47,444 nucleotides of DNA from a bacterium (lineage in GTDB: Bacteria > Bacillota > Clostridia > Lachnospirales > Lachnospiraceae): positions 1-47,444 of the forward strand of contig JAQYOU010000123.1 of NCBI GenBank assembly GCA_028727105.1, written 5' to 3'. Shown here piece by piece: positions 23,825 to 31,302 of this stretch (position 1 is the stretch's first letter; every line of letters begins with the position of its first letter). The translations under genes were made by a program, and so were the position numbers. The notes beneath the pieces are model-generated. The model was given only the letters and a program-made list of their open reading frames with translations. It did no database searches and had not been told where the DNA came from.

Positions 23825-25171
23825 ATGGAGAAAGAACAAAAATTTCTGGATGCATTAGAAGAAGATTTACGAAATGCTGATATGTCAGAAGCAGATAGAA
23901 GCAGAGTGATGAAAAATGTGCTTTATCTGAAAAAACAGAAGATTAATCTGATGATTACGGGAGCAACAGGATGTGGAAAGAGTTCTACAATTAATGCACT
24001 ATTTAATATGGAGGTAGCAAAGGTTGGAGTAGGTGTTGACCCTGAGACTATGGATATTCAGAAATATGAATTAGAAAATCTTGTTTTGTGGGACAGTCCT
24101 GGTTTGGGAGATGGAAAAGAAGCTGATAAGCGACATTCCAACAATATTATTCAAAAATTGAAGGAGAAAGATGAGCAAGGGAAATATCTTATTGATCTTG
24201 TGTTGGTGATTTTAGATGGAAGTACAAGAGATCTAGGGACATCATATGAATTGATTAACAATGTGATTATACCTAATTTGGGTGAGGATAAGCAAAACCG
24301 AATTTTGGTAGCTATCAATCAGGCTGATGTTGCAATGAAGGGGAGGTATTGGGATTATGAATATAATAAGCCAGAAGATCAACTTGTAAAATTTTTAGAT
24401 GAAAAGGTGTTATCTGTTAAAAAGCGTATCAAGGATGGAACTGGAATTGATGTCGATCCAATTTATTATAGCGCCGGATTTAAAGAAGAAGGAATGGCAC
24501 AATGTCAACCGTATAATCTGACAAAATTACTTTATTACATTATCAAATATACACCAGAGGAGAAAAGACTGGCATATATTGAAAATTTGAACAAAGATGA
24601 AGATTCATGGAATAACAATGATGATCGTGGTAATTATCAAAAAGGTATAATAGAAAATATAGGAGAGACCATATTTGAGTGTGCGTTGGAGGGCGCTGAA
24701 AGAGGAAGAGACATGGGAGCCATTTTGGGACATGCTGGTGAAGTACTTGGACAAAAAATAGGAACGACAATTGGAATGGTATATGGCACCGGAAAAGCTT
24801 TGGTAGAAACGATTACTAAGCCGTTTAAGTCTCGGGGCAAAGGTTGTTATATAACCACAGCCACTTGTGAGGAATATGGAAAACCTGATGATTGTTATGA
24901 ATTAACAGCATTTAGAGGATTTCGGGATAATTGGTTACAGTATCAGAAAGATGGAAAAGAACTCATCCAAAGGTATTATGATACTGCACCGGAGATAGTT
25001 GAATTGATAAATGTACAACCGAATCGAAAAGAAATATACCAGAGATTGAATGAGCAGTACCTCTCCAAATGTCTTTCTTACATTGAAGCTGGTGAAAATG
25101 AAAAATGCAAAGAAACATACGTTGATATGATGGAGTATTTGTATTCGGAGGAAAGAAAGTGGAAGCAATAG
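23825..25171 (+). CDS. GTPase 1: YeeP/EngA-like GTPase with CFI-box C-terminal domain
   Basis: This 448-residue protein has a TRAFAC GTPase domain: G1 GATGCGKSST (near 41), a conserved DPETMDIQKYE with a possible G2 Thr, G3 WDSPGLGDG (near 95), G4 NQAD (near 163) and YYSAGF as G5-like. A linker rich in Gly (GAILGHAGEVLGQKIGTTIG) could associate with membrane. From about residue 340 a CFI-box-type domain follows (CYITTATCEEYGKPDDCYE, FRGFRDNWL, YYDTAPEIV), a Cys-containing domain found at the C-terminus of diverse proteins with no settled role. It is the first of three paralogous GTPases read as one operon. Defence or stress sensing is a guess from the company it keeps. Confidence 0.8.
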   Translation: MEKEQKFLDALEEDLRNADMSEADRSRVMKNVLYLKKQKINLMITGATGCGKSSTINALFNMEVAKVGVGVDPETMDIQKYELENLVLWDSPGLGDGKEADKRHSNNIIQKLKEKDEQGKYLIDLVLVILDGSTRDLGTSYELINNVIIPNLGEDKQNRILVAINQADVAMKGRYWDYEYNKPEDQLVKFLDEKVLSVKKRIKDGTGIDVDPIYYSAGFKEEGMAQCQPYNLTKLLYYIIKYTPEEKRLAYIENLNKDEDSWNNNDDRGNYQKGIIENIGETIFECALEGAERGRDMGAILGHAGEVLGQKIGTTIGMVYGTGKALVETITKPFKSRGKGCYITTATCEEYGKPDDCYELTAFRGFRDNWLQYQKDGKELIQRYYDTAPEIVELINVQPNRKEIYQRLNEQYLSKCLSYIEAGENEKCKETYVDMMEYLYSEERKWKQ

Positions 25172-25860
25172 ATTATAGTTCATATCGTTTGGAAGAGATA
25201 CAGGGAAGATTGGCGCATTTGAATATAAACTGGTTTGATATAATGATTACAGGAGTAACAGGAGCTGGTAAGTCTACGACGCTGAATTCGTTCTTAAAAA
25301 AAACGGTTGCAAATGTTGGTATGGGTGTTGATCCAGAAACACAAAATATATCGAGTTATGAGTTGAATGAATATCTTCATTTTTGGGATACACCGGGACT
25401 GGGGGATGGTGTATCAAGGGATCAGCAGCATAAAACAGCCATGAAAAATCTTTTGCAAAAAACTTATCCTTATGATGGCTCGGATTATGGATATATTGAT
25501 ATGTGCATTGTGATATTAGAGGGTCAGAGCAGAGATCTGGGTACAACTAGAACCTTGTTGAACGATGTTGTATTGCCGAATATTCAAGCTGATAGAATTA
25601 TAGTAGCAATCAATCAGGCAGATTTTGCATTACGCGGTCAGCATTGGGATAAGAATAAGAGAATACCGGATCATGTGTTATTACAGCGCTTGGAGGAGCA
25701 AGCATCTTCTGTACAATATCGTGTGAAGCAAGATACAGGAATAACTATTAATAAACCGGTATATTATTCTGCGCTATATGATTGGAATGTTGTATCATTT
25801 ATAGATGAGATTATTAATCAGCTTCCGATAGAAAGACGACAGATAATGAGGGGATGGTGA
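25159..25860 (+). CDS. GTPase 2: minimal single-domain GTPase
   Basis: At 233 residues this is essentially one GTPase domain: G1 GVTGAGKSTT (near 32), DPETQNISSYE, G3 WDTPGLGDG (near 80), G4 NQAD (near 155), YYSALY. It is a paralog of the genes on both sides but lacks any C-terminal extension. It starts at GTG 25159, 7 nt after GGAGG and inside the end of GTPase 1 (13-bp overlap), so translation is coupled. Its lack of an output domain suggests that it works with the flanking GTPases, perhaps as a heterodimer partner. Confidence 0.8.
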   Translation: MEAIDYSSYRLEEIQGRLAHLNINWFDIMITGVTGAGKSTTLNSFLKKTVANVGMGVDPETQNISSYELNEYLHFWDTPGLGDGVSRDQQHKTAMKNLLQKTYPYDGSDYGYIDMCIVILEGQSRDLGTTRTLLNDVVLPNIQADRIIVAINQADFALRGQHWDKNKRIPDHVLLQRLEEQASSVQYRVKQDTGITINKPVYYSALYDWNVVSFIDEIINQLPIERRQIMRGW

Positions 25861-25862
25861 GT

Positions 25863-26825
25863 ATGAGCAATCAGATATTGGAGAAATTGGGAAATATTAT
25901 ACATAATGACGCGCAAATGCAATTCGTAAATACTGATATATTGTATGATAATATTGTGCGATTAAAGAAAACGAAACTAAATATTTTGCTTGTGGGAGCG
26001 ACTGGCTCAGGAAAAAGTTCTACGATTAACGCTCTTTTTGATACAAAGATGGCAAAAGTTGGTTATAGCCCTGATCCGGAAACGGCTTCTATTCAAAAAT
26101 TTGAAATGGATAATTTGGTTTTATGGGACACTCCAGGGTTAGGTGATAGCCCGGAGAATGATAAAAACTATGCTATTCAAATTTCAAATGCTTTGAAAGC
26201 AGTAGATGAGAATGGAAATCTTTTGATTGATGAGGTGCTTGTCCTTGTTGACGGCTCTAATCGAGATATGAGAACAACGTACGAATTGATCGAAAATGTC
26301 ATTGTGCCATTTATTGGGGATGCTAAGCGAATCGTGGTTGGAATCAATCAATGTGACATTGCATTAAAAGGAAAATATTGGGATTACATAAACAATAAAC
26401 CTCAGACAGAACTTCTTTCATTTTTGGATGAAAAGGTCGTTTCGGTTAGAAACAGAATTATGGAATCGACGAATGTTTCTGTGATGCCGGTATATTATTC
26501 TGCGCTATATGGATATAATATTTCAAAGTTATTGCTGACAATGATCCGGAGTATACCACAAACCAAGAGACACTTGCTGCTCGATAGTCTGAATAAAAAC
26601 CCCGAAATCTGGAAAAAGAATGATGGAGTAGAGAATTATAATGGAGAAATACAGTCAGAGATGGAAGTGTCACTTTCACATGTATTGGAAGAAGCTGCGA
26701 AAGGGGCTGTGGCAGGGGCAACCATTGGAAGTCTGATACCAATGATTGGAACCGTTGTAGGAGCAACTGTAGGAGCAGCCCTTGGTTTTCTGGGAGGAAT
26801 AACAGAAAAAAACAAACAAAAATAA
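25863..26825 (+). CDS. GTPase 3: GTPase with glycine-zipper membrane tail
   Basis: The 320-residue protein repeats the GTPase domain: G1 GATGSGKSST (near 45), DPETASIQKFE, G3 WDTPGLGDS (near 95), G4 NQCD (near 160), YYSALY. The last ~45 residues form a Gly/Ala-rich hydrophobic hairpin (KGAVAGATIGSLIPMIGTVV, then GATVGAALGFLGG), a glycine-zipper of the type that inserts in membranes. I choose ATG 25863, 2 bp after the GTPase 2 stop; ATG 25854 is too close to its purine run. A terminator follows, so the three GTPases are one transcript. A membrane-acting member beside two soluble ones hints at a membrane-targeting effector. Confidence 0.8.
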   Translation: MSNQILEKLGNIIHNDAQMQFVNTDILYDNIVRLKKTKLNILLVGATGSGKSSTINALFDTKMAKVGYSPDPETASIQKFEMDNLVLWDTPGLGDSPENDKNYAIQISNALKAVDENGNLLIDEVLVLVDGSNRDMRTTYELIENVIVPFIGDAKRIVVGINQCDIALKGKYWDYINNKPQTELLSFLDEKVVSVRNRIMESTNVSVMPVYYSALYGYNISKLLLTMIRSIPQTKRHLLLDSLNKNPEIWKKNDGVENYNGEIQSEMEVSLSHVLEEAAKGAVAGATIGSLIPMIGTVVGATVGAALGFLGGITEKNKQK

Positions 26826-26838
26826 TAATCAAGTAAAG

Positions 26839-26867
26839 CCTCCTTTGATTTAAGGAGGTTTTGTTTT
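26839..26867 (+). terminator. Terminator of the GTPase operon
   Basis: CCTCCTT and AAGGAGG form a 7-bp stem, followed by TTTTGTTTTC. Confidence 0.75.
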
Positions 26868-26888
26868 CTGTTTTTGAAAGGATTGAAT

Positions 26889-27905
26889 ATGGACAGTTCT
26901 AAGAAAAAATTCTCGCGTGTTTTACATTTATATACTACGTTGTGTGAGGGGAGAATGATAAATAAAAGAGATGCGGCACAATACTTTGAAGTGGATGAGC
27001 GTTCCATTCAAAGGGACATTGATGACATCCGTGCTTTTCTTGCAGAATATGCAAATGAGAATGGGTATGGTGCGAGTCAGATCAAATATGACCGTAAAAA
27101 AGGCGGTTTTGTAATGCAAAACGGTAAAGGTGCGCTCATGAGTAATGATGAGATTCTGGCAGTTAGTAAGATACTATTGGAGAGTCGCGCATTTACAAAA
27201 AAGGAAATTAGGGATATCTTGGATAAGATGATTGCAGGGTGTGTACCACAAACCAATATGAAACTCGTATCAGACTTGATTTCCAATGAAGCATATCATT
27301 ATGTGGAATTAACTCACAAATCAAGTATTAAAGGAAAACTATGGGAGTTGGGAGAAGAAATCCAGAAATGTAATCTATTAGAAATTACTTATAAGAAGCA
27401 GGTTGCTTCAAAGGAGACAGTTAAACGAACTGTGCAGCCTGTGTCAATTATTTTTTCTGAATACTATTTTTATTTGAATGCTTTTGTGGTTCAGAAAAAC
27501 ACGAATGGGCTATATGAGCAAATCTATGATTATCCTGCTGTTTTCCGTGTAGATCGAATTCTCAAATATAGGGAAATTGGTGAGAAATTTAGAATTGCTT
27601 ACGCTAATCGATTTGAGGAGGGAGAATTTAGAAAAAGAGTTCAGTTTATGTTTCCTGGAAAATTGACACATATTGAGTTCCGTTATTCTGGGCGGAATGT
27701 GGAAGCAATTTTAGATCGTCTTCCAACTGCGGAGATTATTTTAAAAGAAAAAGCAGGTTTTGTTATTCGGTCAGAGGTGTATGGAAATGGTATTTTGATG
27801 TGGCTATTGAGTCAGGGAAGCACTGTGGAAGTGTTACGCCCGCAATCACTACGGAAAGAAATGAAGCGTATCTTGCAAGAAGCACTTCAAAAGTATGAAG
27901 GCTAA
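26889..27905 (+). CDS. WYL-domain transcriptional regulator
   Basis: The 338-residue protein has an N-terminal winged helix (LHLYTTLCEGRMINKRDAAQYFEVDERSIQRDIDDI, residues ~8-55), a WYL domain (about 135-220, with EITYKKQ and PVSIIFSEYYFYLNAFV), and a C-terminal WCX region (about 225-335). WYL regulators bind ligands such as nucleic acid or nucleotides and often control phage-defence loci (as in BrxR and CapW). ATG 26889 has AAAGGA 7 nt upstream. It lies just after the GTPase operon terminator and probably has its own promoter. It may sense infection or DNA damage for the element. Confidence 0.85.
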   Translation: MDSSKKKFSRVLHLYTTLCEGRMINKRDAAQYFEVDERSIQRDIDDIRAFLAEYANENGYGASQIKYDRKKGGFVMQNGKGALMSNDEILAVSKILLESRAFTKKEIRDILDKMIAGCVPQTNMKLVSDLISNEAYHYVELTHKSSIKGKLWELGEEIQKCNLLEITYKKQVASKETVKRTVQPVSIIFSEYYFYLNAFVVQKNTNGLYEQIYDYPAVFRVDRILKYREIGEKFRIAYANRFEEGEFRKRVQFMFPGKLTHIEFRYSGRNVEAILDRLPTAEIILKEKAGFVIRSEVYGNGILMWLLSQGSTVEVLRPQSLRKEMKRILQEALQKYEG

Positions 27906-27913
27906 TAATTTAA

Positions 27914-27935
27914 CCCAGCGGATTATTCCGCTGGG
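27914..27935. terminator. Shared hairpin between convergent genes
   Basis: CCCAGCGGA and TCCGCTGGG pair perfectly around TTAT, between the ends of the WYL gene and the convergent gene at 27947. Confidence 0.6.
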
Positions 27936-27946
27936 CCATTGTATTC

Positions 27947-28744
27947 CTAAGATGTCTGACCGGTATAAATCCGATGAACATAATCATTGGCATTTTCACC
28001 TTCTTGCAGAGGAGGGAAGCCATTACCAATGCCGTCTAAGAGTGCTTCTATCTCGGATAAATAGCTTGTGTATTCGCCGTATGCGGTATTGAAGAAAGTG
28101 CTTGCATGATTATTGAGATCATGCTCCATTTCACAGATAGATGTATAGATGTCGGTGATCGTGTACTGGACATTGTCAGCAATTAGTGTTTCCAGAAGTT
28201 TGAATACGACATCTTCCGAGACACGGAAATCGTGCTTTTCGATCGGAACTTTCTCAATGAAATAGCCGATATCGTACAGGGCGTAGTAGCTTGCATTTTT
28301 CCGTAGCTCGTTCTCGAACCGCTTACTCAGTTCAGCTTTACATCCGTCGACAAGCTCTTTTAGTTTTGAAAAGGCAGTAGGTTGATTTGTTGTCTTGCAG
28401 AGCATTTCCATGTGATCAATGATGGGAAGGAAAACGCTTTCCACACGCTTGGAGTAGAATTTCATAGCGTCATCAGCAATGCAGAGCGCAGAAGATGGCG
28501 TGAAATGTTGTTTAGCTGTGTAATAAGCAGTTTCTATACATTGTTTTCTTGCCTTTTCACATGCGGATTTGCTGTTATAGAACTCGGAACCGATTCGGCT
28601 GTCAAACGGCAAGCTGTAGTAGTCCGTATACTTGAATGCTTCTAATCTTGAATGAAAAGCGCAAGCCAGCGGTGTGTGATGATCTTCGTAATGATACGAA
28701 TATGTTTCTTCTACTTGAATTTCTGTGTTTTTCGTTTCTTCCAT
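27947..28744 (-). CDS. Uncharacterised protein of the element
   Basis: This 265-residue soluble protein has no domain I recognise. It is mainly helical, with a His/Tyr-rich start (YSYHYEDHHTPLACAFHSRLEAF), a Lys/Cys region (SACEKARKQCIETAYYTAKQ) and an acidic C-terminus (YLSEIEALLDGIG). GAAAGGAC is 9 nt before the ATG. It is divergent from the recombination module, and operators C and D lie between them, so both directions may be regulated together. Confidence 0.7.
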   Translation of the reverse strand: MEETKNTEIQVEETYSYHYEDHHTPLACAFHSRLEAFKYTDYYSLPFDSRIGSEFYNSKSACEKARKQCIETAYYTAKQHFTPSSALCIADDAMKFYSKRVESVFLPIIDHMEMLCKTTNQPTAFSKLKELVDGCKAELSKRFENELRKNASYYALYDIGYFIEKVPIEKHDFRVSEDVVFKLLETLIADNVQYTITDIYTSICEMEHDLNNHASTFFNTAYGEYTSYLSEIEALLDGIGNGFPPLQEGENANDYVHRIYTGQTS

Positions 28745-28828
28745 ATGATTCTGTCCTTTCTTTGTTGTTTGTGAGATTATCTAAGCCGTGTGAAGTGGCT
28801 TTTTCTGTATTTATCATACATTTAGGGG

Positions 28829-28845
28829 ATGACAGACTCTGTCAT
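28829..28845. promoter_or_regulatory. Operator C (ATGACA-N5-TGTCAT)
   Basis: A perfect 17-bp palindrome (spacer GACTC), 85 bp upstream of the - strand gene's start and 117 bp before the + strand zinc-ribbon gene. Confidence 0.65.
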
Positions 28846-28893
28846 GTGGAATAAATAATATTCTCGATAGAGAAAAAGTTTATTTCTTCATCG

Positions 28894-28910
28894 GTGACAT
28901 GGCGTGTCAT
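28894..28910. promoter_or_regulatory. Operator D (GTGACA-N5-TGTCAT)
   Basis: Same palindrome with one mismatch (spacer TGGCG), 65 bp from operator C and 52 bp before the zinc-ribbon gene. Paired sites suggest cooperative binding or looping at this divergent region. Confidence 0.6.
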
Positions 28911-28961
28911 TTGTATTTGGGATACTGTGTGTAAGGGAATCAAAGAAAGGGGGGAAGTGGG

Positions 28962-29108
28962 ATGACTATTGTACCAGGAACGGAAAGATGTCTAAGATGT
29001 GGGCGCATATATATGAGGGATCTTTCATCTGTGACGCATATCTGCCCGAGTTGCAGGGCAAAAGAGCAGACGGTAAAAAAGATTTTGGGTCATATTTGGA
29101 AGAAGTAG
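28962..29108 (+). CDS. 48-residue zinc-ribbon microprotein
   Basis: ATG 28962 is preceded by AAAGGGGGGAAG. The frame encodes 48 residues with two knuckles, CLRCG (near 10) and CPSC (near 28), 14 residues apart, and a basic tail (KEQTVKKILGHIWKK). This is a zinc ribbon of the kind found in small phage and plasmid regulators. A longer frame over the same bases (28904-29167) has no start signal and no domain, so I reject it in favour of this one. It is the first gene of the DUF932-YqaJ-RecT module and may bind DNA or RNA polymerase; that is inference. Confidence 0.65.
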   Translation: MTIVPGTERCLRCGRIYMRDLSSVTHICPSCRAKEQTVKKILGHIWKK

Positions 29109-29179
29109 AGATGGCTTTATATGATCCTGCTAAAGTGTTTGCTTTGAATTACATATCATTGCAGTAGTAACAATCAACA

Positions 29180-29208
29180 GCCCTCGGCATTGTGCCGGGG
29201 GCATTTTT
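29180..29208 (+). terminator. Hairpin with T-run before the DUF932 gene
   Basis: GCCCTCGGCA and TGCCGGGGGC pair with one G-U around TTG, followed by ATTTTTCTTT. It lies only ~24 bp before the DUF932 start, so it could attenuate the recombination genes instead of ending a unit fully. Confidence 0.65.
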
Positions 29209-29231
29209 CTTTCAAAGGAGGAATACTTATT

Positions 29232-30158
29232 ATGGCACACGAAGTAGAGACAATGTTTTCAACAAGAGTAACCCCATGGCATGGATTGGGAAACGTGGTG
29301 AGTGAGGCACCGGATTCAAAGACTGCGTTGCAGGTGGCAGGATTGGACTGGAATGTTCTGCAGAAGGATGTGTACACGCAGGAGGGCTTTTATATTCCGG
29401 GTTACAAACTCAACTATCGGGATTCTGATTTTCAGCAGCTTGGCATCGTCACAGATCGCTACAAGGTCGTACAGAATGTAGATGCGTTTCGTTTTACAGA
29501 TGACCTGCTGGGAGCGGGAGTGAAGTATGAGACTGCAGGTTCATTGCAGGGTGGCAGACGTACATGGATCTTAGCCAAGTTGCCGGAGCAGTACATCATT
29601 GCCGGGGACAAGATTACGCCGTACCTGCTGGTCATGAACTCACATGACGGGACTTCATCTATCAAGGTTAGTATGACGCCGGTACGGGTGGTATGCAACA
29701 ACACGCTGAATCTTGCACTGTCAACAGCGAAAAGAATGTGGCAGACCAAGCACACCGAAAATATCATGGATCGGATGGACGATGCAAAGGAAACGCTGTT
29801 CTTTGCGCACGGTTATATGAGTGAACTGGGGAAGGCGATTGATAAGCTGAACCAGACGAAGCTGCAGGACAAAAAGGTGATCGAGTACATGCAGACCTTC
29901 TTTCCGGTCAGTGCGGAACTGTCTGACATTCAGCGGAAGAATAACAGCAGGCTGCTGGAAGATCTGAAGCACCGTTATTTTGATGCTCCTGATCTGCAGC
30001 ACGTTGGTAAGAATGCATACCGTTTTATCAATGCTGTATCTGATTTCGCCACCCATGCAGAGCCGATCAGGCGCACTAAGAATTATGACGAGAACCTGTT
30101 TATCAAGACAGTTGAGGGTAATCCCATGATTGACCGTGCTTTTCAGATGGTGGCGTAG
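29232..30158 (+). CDS. DUF932 phage/plasmid-like protein
   Basis: This 308-residue protein has the DUF932 signature: a start with TRVTPWHGLGNVV, KLNYRDSDFQQLGIVTDRYKVVQN, ITPYLLVMNSHDGTSSI and MTPVRVVCNNTLNLAL. DUF932 genes are typical of phages and conjugative elements and usually sit with recombination genes, as here; the biochemical role is not established. ATG 29232 has AGGAGG 10 nt upstream; the longer frame from 29190 runs through the terminator hairpin. It begins the DUF932-Flp1-YqaJ-RecT-DUF5688 series. Confidence 0.85.
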   Translation: MAHEVETMFSTRVTPWHGLGNVVSEAPDSKTALQVAGLDWNVLQKDVYTQEGFYIPGYKLNYRDSDFQQLGIVTDRYKVVQNVDAFRFTDDLLGAGVKYETAGSLQGGRRTWILAKLPEQYIIAGDKITPYLLVMNSHDGTSSIKVSMTPVRVVCNNTLNLALSTAKRMWQTKHTENIMDRMDDAKETLFFAHGYMSELGKAIDKLNQTKLQDKKVIEYMQTFFPVSAELSDIQRKNNSRLLEDLKHRYFDAPDLQHVGKNAYRFINAVSDFATHAEPIRRTKNYDENLFIKTVEGNPMIDRAFQMVA

Positions 30159-30215
30159 CTATGAAAGCAGAGATCATGATCAGCGGGTTAGGAGAGTCGC
30201 AAAAGGAGGCAGACA

Positions 30216-30353
30216 ATGAAAAACAGAGGCTTGGGAATGGTGGAGATCATACTGATATTGACCGTGCTTATCGTCTTGGTCTTAGTATTCAGACCGGCTT
30301 TGGTTCAATTTGTATCAGATGTGATTCGATGCGCAAAAGGAGGGATGATATAG
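30216..30353 (+). CDS. 45-residue Flp1-like membrane microprotein
   Basis: AAAGGAGG is 6 nt before ATG 30216. The product begins MKNRGLGMVE, followed by one long hydrophobic helix (IILILTVLIVLVLVF) and a short tail. The Gly-x-x-Glu before the helix resembles a type IV prepilin/Flp1 leader, where a prepilin peptidase cuts after Gly and Glu stands at +5 or nearby. A 65-codon frame over the same bases in another phase has no such features. Its stop lies 1 bp before the YqaJ gene, so both are co-translated. A pilin-like helix in a recombination module is unexpected; it may just be a small membrane anchor. Confidence 0.65.
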   Translation: MKNRGLGMVEIILILTVLIVLVLVFRPALVQFVSDVIRCAKGGMI

Positions 30354-30354
30354 G

Positions 30355-31290
30355 ATGAAACGGTTGGTATCGACAGTTGGGCTACCCAAGGAGGACTGGC
30401 TGAAAATCAGACGGACAGGACTGACGGGCACGGATATCGGTGCGATTACTGGGATGAATCCGTACAGCAGCGCCTTTCAGGTTTACCATGACAAGCTGTC
30501 AGAAGAAGTCGAGGACTTTGACAATGAAGCCATGCGTCAGGGGCGTGATCTGGAAGAATACGTGGCAAAGCGTTTTACGGAGGAAACCGGATTAAAGGTA
30601 CGGCGGGCGAATGCTGTCTATCAGAATGAGGACTATCCGTTTATGCTGGCAGATTTTGACCGCCTGATCGTTGGCGAGGAAGCAGGGTTGGAATGTAAGA
30701 CCGTCAGTGCCTACTCTGCAGACAGATGGAGTGACGGAAAGATCCCGCTCCATTATCAGATGCAGGTGCAGCATTATCTGGCAGTATCGGGTTACAAGGT
30801 CTGGTATGTGGCGGCGCTCATCATGGGAAGGGAGTTTGTCATAAGAAAGATCGAGCGTGACGAGGAACTGGTACGAAACCTGATCATTATTGAGAAACGG
30901 TTTTGGGAGGATCATGTACTGGCAGGAGTTGCGCCTGATCCGGATGGCAGTAAGGCATATTCAGAAATGCTGCTGCAGCTCTACCACGGGGATGAAAAAA
31001 AAGAGATTCAGTTGTTTGGCATGAAGGAGCAGTTATCCCGCAGGGCAGAGATTGAGCAGCTTGTGAAGAAACTGGAGACGGAAAAGGAGCAGATTGACCA
31101 GAATATCAAGCTGCAGATGCAGGATGCCAGCTATGCAGTTGCAGAGGATTACCGCATCTCATGGGTGCAGGCAAATCAGAACCGCTTTGATGCAAAACGG
31201 CTGAAAGAGGAACAACCGGAGATTTATAACCAGTACATAAAAGAGGTAACAAGCCGGCGTTTTAACGTTAAGTACAGCCCGGCAGCATAA
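30355..31290 (+). CDS. YqaJ-family (lambda exonuclease-like) recombination nuclease
   Basis: This 311-residue nuclease has the YqaJ fold: WLKIRRTGLTGTDIGAITGMNPYS at the start, then MRQGRDLEEYVAKRF, and the PD-(D/E)xK core LADFDRLI plus LECKT (about residues 97-113), followed by HYQMQVQHYLAVSG. It chews one DNA strand from double-strand ends and hands over to a single-strand annealing protein, here RecT in the next gene. A helical C-terminal region (about 215-265) is an added feature. AGGAGGG is about 10 nt before the ATG. Confidence 0.9.
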   Translation: MKRLVSTVGLPKEDWLKIRRTGLTGTDIGAITGMNPYSSAFQVYHDKLSEEVEDFDNEAMRQGRDLEEYVAKRFTEETGLKVRRANAVYQNEDYPFMLADFDRLIVGEEAGLECKTVSAYSADRWSDGKIPLHYQMQVQHYLAVSGYKVWYVAALIMGREFVIRKIERDEELVRNLIIIEKRFWEDHVLAGVAPDPDGSKAYSEMLLQLYHGDEKKEIQLFGMKEQLSRRAEIEQLVKKLETEKEQIDQNIKLQMQDASYAVAEDYRISWVQANQNRFDAKRLKEEQPEIYNQYIKEVTSRRFNVKYSPAA

Positions 31291-31302
31291 GGAGGAATAA
31301 TC

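Noticed and set aside
28904-29167. 87-codon open frame over the zinc-ribbon gene
   Set aside because: It has no ribosome binding site and no domain, while the overlapping 48-codon frame has a strong site and two CxxC knuckles.
30161-30358. 65-codon open frame between DUF932 and YqaJ genes
   Set aside because: It has no good start signal and a low-complexity product; the overlapping frame at 30216 has AAAGGAGG and a clear membrane helix.
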